Assembly (NCBI GenBank): GCA_024516155.1
Contig: JAJJXM010000034.1
Coordinates: 124,001 to 188,000 of the forward strand
Reading direction: 5' to 3'
DNA length: 64,000 nucleotides
Source of the DNA: Pyronema omphalodes
Taxonomy: Eukaryota > Ascomycota > Pezizomycetes > Pezizales > Pyronemataceae
Shown here one piece after another: positions 58,984 to 64,000 of the stretch; the stretch's first letter is position 1, and every line of letters starts with the position of its first letter. Under the pieces are notes generated by a model. It did no database searches and was not told the DNA's origin. It saw nothing but the letters and a program-made list of their open reading frames with translations. Position numbers and translations under genes: made by a program.

Positions 58984-61591
58984 CTATACCAAGTCCCATA
59001 GTGGCCTATCTCCGGTATCCCACTTGGTCTTCTCGGGACCCATTACGAACTCCATTTTCCCACCATTTTCAAACACATCCTTCCATTCGACCCATCCCTT
59101 ATTCCAATCCTTTCCATTCACCTTCAAGCTCTGAACATATCCATCTAATCCTCCCCTAGCGGTAACCTCAAATGCTCTTCCCTCTCCAAGCTTAATTTTG
59201 AACTGGGGAATCATGGGGGCTCCAATCAAGAAAGTTGTCGTTCCAGTAATTGGATATAGCCCAAAATACGCCCACAACAACCAACTCTGCATAGCACCGG
59301 CATCACTATTTCCAGGCAGTCCCGTTTTTCCAGAGTTATAATAAGACTTGGCGATATGTCTCACCGTCTTTACTGATCGCCATTGGTTTCCGGGCACAAA
59401 GTTGAAGAGATACGGGGAAGCGAAGCTGGGTTCGTTTCCGGGGTTGAAGATAGTTTTACCAAATTTGGGGTCACCACCAGGGTTGGCATTGGGTTCAAAA
59501 AGCTTTTCTAGGCGTGCAATGAACTTATTGTCGCCTCCCATGTAGGTAATCATGGTTTTCATGTCGTGGTGTGCGCCAAATGAGTATTCGAATGGGAACG
59601 CTTGGTAGTAGGGGTCTGCCCAGTAGCATCCGTTGCAACTGAGTGGATCTTGGGGAGTCGCAGGGAAGTTTCCATCTTTGTTGATTGGCGAAAGGAACCC
59701 GTTGAAGCCATAGACCGACATTCTGGGGTCCCAATGGTTTCGCCAGAACTTAGAGCGGTTGGTGTATTTCTCATAGTCGTCCATCTTTCCAAGAGACTTC
59801 GCCATTTGTCCAACACAGAAGTCATTACTAGCGTATTCAGAAGCTCTGGAGACCGAGCGCGAGTAGTTACTGGTGATGTAGCCATGCGCCTTCCAAGATG
59901 CGATTGCGCCGCGCCCCTCTTTAGTGCTGCTGTCTTTTGCTTGAGGGTCGTTGTTATTCGGTGGGACATTTTCGGCGTTATTAACCATGGCAGCATAAGC
60001 ATCGTTCCAGTTCACGCCTCGAACGCCTTTCAGACGCGCATCGGCCAAGACATTGTCAGCATTGGTACCTCCTTGAATGCGGCCGTTAAAGTTGGAAGAG
60101 CGCCCATCGGGGAGCCATCCATCAAAGCGCCAAGTATCGACGAGACTGCGGATGAAGTCGGTGTAACGTTTAGGTTGGAGGATGTGAAATAGTGGCGTAT
60201 GAGAGCGGAAAATATCCCAGAGGGTGAATATATCGTCATACTACTTTCATTAGCTCAGGACACTGGGTAATTGATAAACGCAGCATACATATGGCTCTGT
60301 GGAGTCCCAGTTGGGGTTCTCCCCAGTTCGATCAGAGGGTAATAGGAACATTCCATATAGAGAGGAGTACAGAACTTCCAATACAGCCCTGTTGGTTTCA
60401 GCTGTCTCCACTTTGGATAGAACCTCGCGGTCCCAAGTACTGCGTGCTATTTCCACAAGCTGTTCAAAGGGGTTCATTCCAGAGGGGATTTCGTCGTCTA
60501 TGAAGCTACAAGCTTTCTCTTCTGACATCCACGAAATCCCAATTTTAGATTCCACGGTGAACCGTGACTCCTGTCGCTTTACTGACCAAGGGCTACGCTT
60601 GCGTAGCTGGCCTGAGTCAGTCCCGGGCGGCGTGAATGTGAATAAAGCTCCGAGTCTCTTTGAGCCAGAGACTTCTTGCTCATCGTCGAATGTATCAACA
60701 TGCTCATCGGTGCCGGAAAAGGTCTTGAAGGTTGGCTTTGATGAAAATTTGCCGCAAAAGTAAATCCTCCAGTTTATCCCTTCAGAATATTAGCAACTGA
60801 TATGGAGGAATTCTGTAGCATGGTAAATACCGCGATTCCATCCGCCATTATAAACTCCCGAGCCAGTATAGCTGCCATCATCATGGACTTTGATCGCGCC
60901 TTCTACATAATGTTGCTCAATTCCCATTCCGCGGAACGACGGTAAAAAGTGTGACACATCGACCAAGACGTTTTTTGGCCGCGAGTCCGCCGGGAATGAA
61001 TGACGTATCATGCCCGAGTGTCTACTGGCCGCCAATTCGACGGTGACGTCGTCCGCCAAGTGCGCTTTGTACCAGCCAAGCTTTGCTTCATCTGGTGCTG
61101 ATCTTGGCTTCGCGTAGTTCAACAACGGGTTTTCGATGTCTCCAACGATGGGAAGTTGCGATACAACGCCGTATTTCGGTGCACCTCCGGTTCCGGACTC
61201 GTGCATCATGGAGAAACCGGTAATATTACCCTCAGCGTGATAGCCTGAGTACGGATCACCAGCTCCTCGAGGTGGTTGCAGGTCCTGTGCACAGTGTCAG
61301 TGATCTATTGAATCAGGAGAGTCTCACATTCTCCAACTTACAATCCCAAGCTTTACAACACCAAAGGGAAGAGTAACTCCAGGAAACATGTTCCCACCGC
61401 CCTCAACTCCCATACTGCAGTATTCATTAGTCTTTGAAGAGAGAAATATCAGAGAAAACTCACAAAGGTTTGACATAGTCTACATGTGGACCAATAGCCA
61501 CAACTCCTGGCTCATAGATCACCAACCAAAACAGTAACCACACAATGCAGAGCACTGGTACCATCAAAATTGCATATCGAAACATCTTCAT
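58984..61591 (-). CDS. GH92 alpha-1,2-mannosidase-family protein, five exons
   Basis: On the minus strand the exons are 61591-61464, 61414-61342, 61284-60831, 60779-60289 and 60240-58984, giving 800 aa; every junction keeps phase and restores a family motif. The N-terminus (MKMFRYAILMVPV...) is a hydrophobic signal peptide or signal anchor (about 6-25), with an in-frame stop just upstream fixing the start region; a second ATG lies two codons on. GH92 signatures follow: VDYVKPFMGVEGGGNMFPGV and PFGVVKLGIDLQPP across introns 1 and 2, GFSMMHESG, YNGGWNRGINWRIYFCGKF across intron 3, TEPYYDDIFTLWDIFRS across intron 4, then SRASEYASNDFCVGQ (about 510-528) and GNSDAGAMQSWLLW (from 692). GH92 enzymes are calcium-dependent exo-alpha-mannosidases acting on high-mannose or yeast-type mannans. 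Secretion versus retention is undecided. The family call is secure. Confidence 0.9.
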
Positions 61592-64000
61592 ACGACCAGC
61601 GTGGGTAGTCCCAGTATCTTATATCCTGCATCGCCGGCTGGTCTATCATAAGGTGATCGGACGTCTGTACTGCTCCTCCAGGTAAAGGCACGAGCATGAC
61701 CATGTTGGTGAGCTAGTCTCAGTCAAGGAGTGGCTTGTCATGACGGGAGTTGGTGGGGCTGTGGGTTCTGCAGGCATGGACTCTGGAGGTGTCGCTCCTT
61801 GGCCCGATTAATGTATGTAGCTCCGGAAAGCGCCCTTTCATCGTTCCCCGGCCTATATGCACAGTGCTTATTTCAACCGACAATTGCAACGGTTATGATT
61901 CTCGTGTTTTTCGGCGACATCTCGAGTCAGGCAGAGATGCTTACGGCGGGTATTTGAGACAACTGTTGTTGTTTATTCAAAGAAAAAAGTCCTAATAGGT
62001 CCCATTGAGCTCCGCGCATGAAATGTCGACTGCACTGCTCTCTAGAGTGATCAAGTGTATAGAGCAGGCAAAAGTTGCCCGGGGTCCGTTGTTTACAGCT
62101 GCAAAGAAGATCAGGACATATCGCGAACCACGGGTCTTAGGGTACGCCGTGATTGGCTGTACCTGTGACATCCCGACGACAGCGACCTTCACACGCGCCT
62201 GATTACCCTCCGCATCCACATGGGATCACAAACATCAGCAACGACGGTAAAAAACACATGTTCCGCACCCACTCGCGCACTGGCTAGAGTGAGAGTTATA
62301 GTTGAGAAGTTCAAGGCGAAATACAATGTGGATACCCGCGCACTCTATGCTGGACCCATGGCGGCAGCGCATGCGTTGGTCACGACAATCAATATGGGAT
62401 CCTGCCATAGTTTATCGCCGCCTTTTCCGGACAGCTGATACGAGATAAAACAGGTGGCCGGCATCATGCTGACGGAGGTGGCCTCGAATTTCTCACGAGA
62501 GACCGTCCTTGGTGAAGAGCATGCCAGGTGTTCCAAGGTGCGGTTGGGAAAATTTTCCAGCAAAGACGGATCCTTTCATGTTTGTTATTCGATTTAGATT
62601 TTTTTTTCTATCTTTATGCATACATCGATAGTAGGTACCAAGATCACATCGCCTTGCGCTTGAAGACTCGGCGCGGACTCGTTTCTGAAATCTCCAGGTT
62701 TTGTTAGGAACCCCGGCTGAATAAAAGCTTGACTCGGCGCGTGCAACGGGCAGTGCAACCCTTGGTATGACGATTACAGTCTTGGAGTCGCTGTTTATAG
62801 AAACGCACAAGAAATTATTTGCATTTGATCTGACGAGGAGGAGAAGTTGATGTATGTATATACCGGCTCGTCCCGGTTCATCGGAGGAGGTAGAGTGTGA
62901 AGCACCTGCAGGTGCCCAGCGTCGGCGGACAGTTATGGCGGCATCTGAGCTGGCATCGGCCCAAGAAGCGCGAAGACAAGGCAAGGCGCATTCGATGAAC
63001 CATCTTCGATGGAGGCTGAGGCCTGATGCCAGCTGCCAGTTATGCATGCCGAAGTGTCGGACTGCTAGCAGCCCAGGAGAATACATCGAACGGAAAAGCA
63101 TCAGCGATTTACTCCTGCAAGTGTACAGAGATTTGATGATAAACTTACGGTTGTGTTCCCTCAAATCATCATCAGAAGCCAATCACTTTATCAGGCCAAT
63201 ACCGGGAATTGAAGCTAATAAGTTCTCGTCCAACCGCCCTCAGTCTCAAGTCGAGTATCCCACCAAAGCTTCCCTGACCAGGATGAAATGGTTACTCTCA
63301 AAGCAGACATCAGGCACACGACACTTTTAACTAAAGCCTGGTATTCAACAGGCTTCAATCCCATCCTCCAAGTCAGCCGTTCTTGAGAGAAAATGTTGTC
63401 TTTTGGTTCCGCAGCGAAGAGTTCTCCAACACATGGCATGACTCGAACCGGTGTCACCACTCCATCACATCACCGACGTCACATACCTTGCATATTGCGT
63501 GCAGGACATTGCATCTGAAACCCAGTGGATTGCTTGACCGATCAGCAGCATGCCCACGTCTCATCCCGGCTTGGCTAAAAAGCTTATTTTCTGCAGACGA
63601 TGGCGGTTGTACATATGATAAGTAATCAGACAGGTATTATGCACTCTGCATAGTAATGCAAATTGGATAACATTCTCTGTACACAAAGTCACCGCGACTT
63701 GTTAACCATGTAACACTCATGAGATGTATCGATTGCCAATGCCAAGTGTTATTGTGGCGATGCTCTGTAGTTGACGGATATCATCGGAAGGAATTAATCG
63801 CAGTCTGAAGAATACGAATAATTAGCAAAGGAATAGAGTACCTAAAGCTCAATAAAGAAGGAATGGAAGAGGAGAGTGAACCCCGCGGTGGCTGTGGTGA
63901 GATGTATGGTGATACTGCAGTGAGCGGAGCCGACGTTCTCCAGCGAAGCAAATATGACTAAAATTATCTGTCAATGGTAAAGACAATTAAAGCTGGAATC
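61592..64000. other. GH92 upstream region and gene-poor right end
   Basis: The first few hundred bases hold the GH92 promoter. Beyond that several moderately GC-rich open stretches occur (62005-62202, 62220-62438, 62854-63330 on the + strand), but none shows a start, splice pattern and motif together. One piece (RALARVRVIVEKFKAKYN near 62280) vaguely recalls helices of fungal Zn2Cys6 regulators and could be a relic. I cannot support a gene. Confidence 0.5.

Noticed and set aside
62005..62438. Possible fragment of a fungal Zn2Cys6 regulator.
   Set aside because: The resemblance is limited to one amphipathic segment; no zinc cluster, no continuous frame and no flanking domain parts.

Overview
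The window looks like nuclear DNA of a filamentous ascomycete (Pezizomycotina). Genes are sparse, introns are short (about 50-110 bp) with GT...AG ends and CTAAC/CTGAC-like branch sites, and start codons sit in A-rich contexts. Several proteins belong to families typical of or restricted to such fungi (DUF3405, the fungal luciferase-domain/DUF5519 family, a calcofluor-white-hypersensitive-type protein, a Mug65-type dysferlin-domain protein). The order or genus cannot be settled from the sequence; an early-diverging class such as Orbiliomycetes or Pezizomycetes is only a guess.

Layout. Bases 1 to about 31,300 are an accessory, gene-poor landscape. It holds a luciferase-domain membrane protein (6452-7515), the ARF1 small GTPase (13020-13984, five exons), a small C2HC-motif protein beside a tRNA-Arg(ACG) gene (24.5-25.1 kb), and a secreted CBM18-polysaccharide deacetylase (28363-29502). 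Between them are gene deserts of 5-10 kb with decayed inverted repeats, a three-copy diverged tandem repeat, and a 908-bp non-autonomous hAT-like element with degenerate 8-bp target duplications.

Bases 31.4 to 61.6 kb are the gene-dense part: a gene of uncertain structure, a tail-anchored coiled-coil protein, a DUF3405 type II membrane protein, a hidden two-exon cysteine-rich secreted protein divergent from EMC1, an Inn1/Fic1-like C2 protein, Utp15, a coiled-coil protein, a calcofluor-white-hypersensitive-type protein divergent from a dysferlin-domain protein, an orphan protein with paired CxxC motifs, and a GH92 alpha-mannosidase. The last 2.4 kb holds no gene I can support.

How they relate. 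There is no biosynthetic cluster. Several genes serve the secretory and cell-surface system (ARF1 budding, EMC1 membrane insertion, DUF3405 and GH92 glycan enzymes, chitin deacetylase, septation C2 protein), but these are ordinary dispersed genes, not an operon-like unit. The least expected item is the small protein at 38047-38458: it is cut short if read as a plain ORF, but a consensus splice donor joins it to a second exon and gives a 113-residue secreted protein with eight cysteines. All splice models were derived by eye from phase, consensus sites and family motifs.
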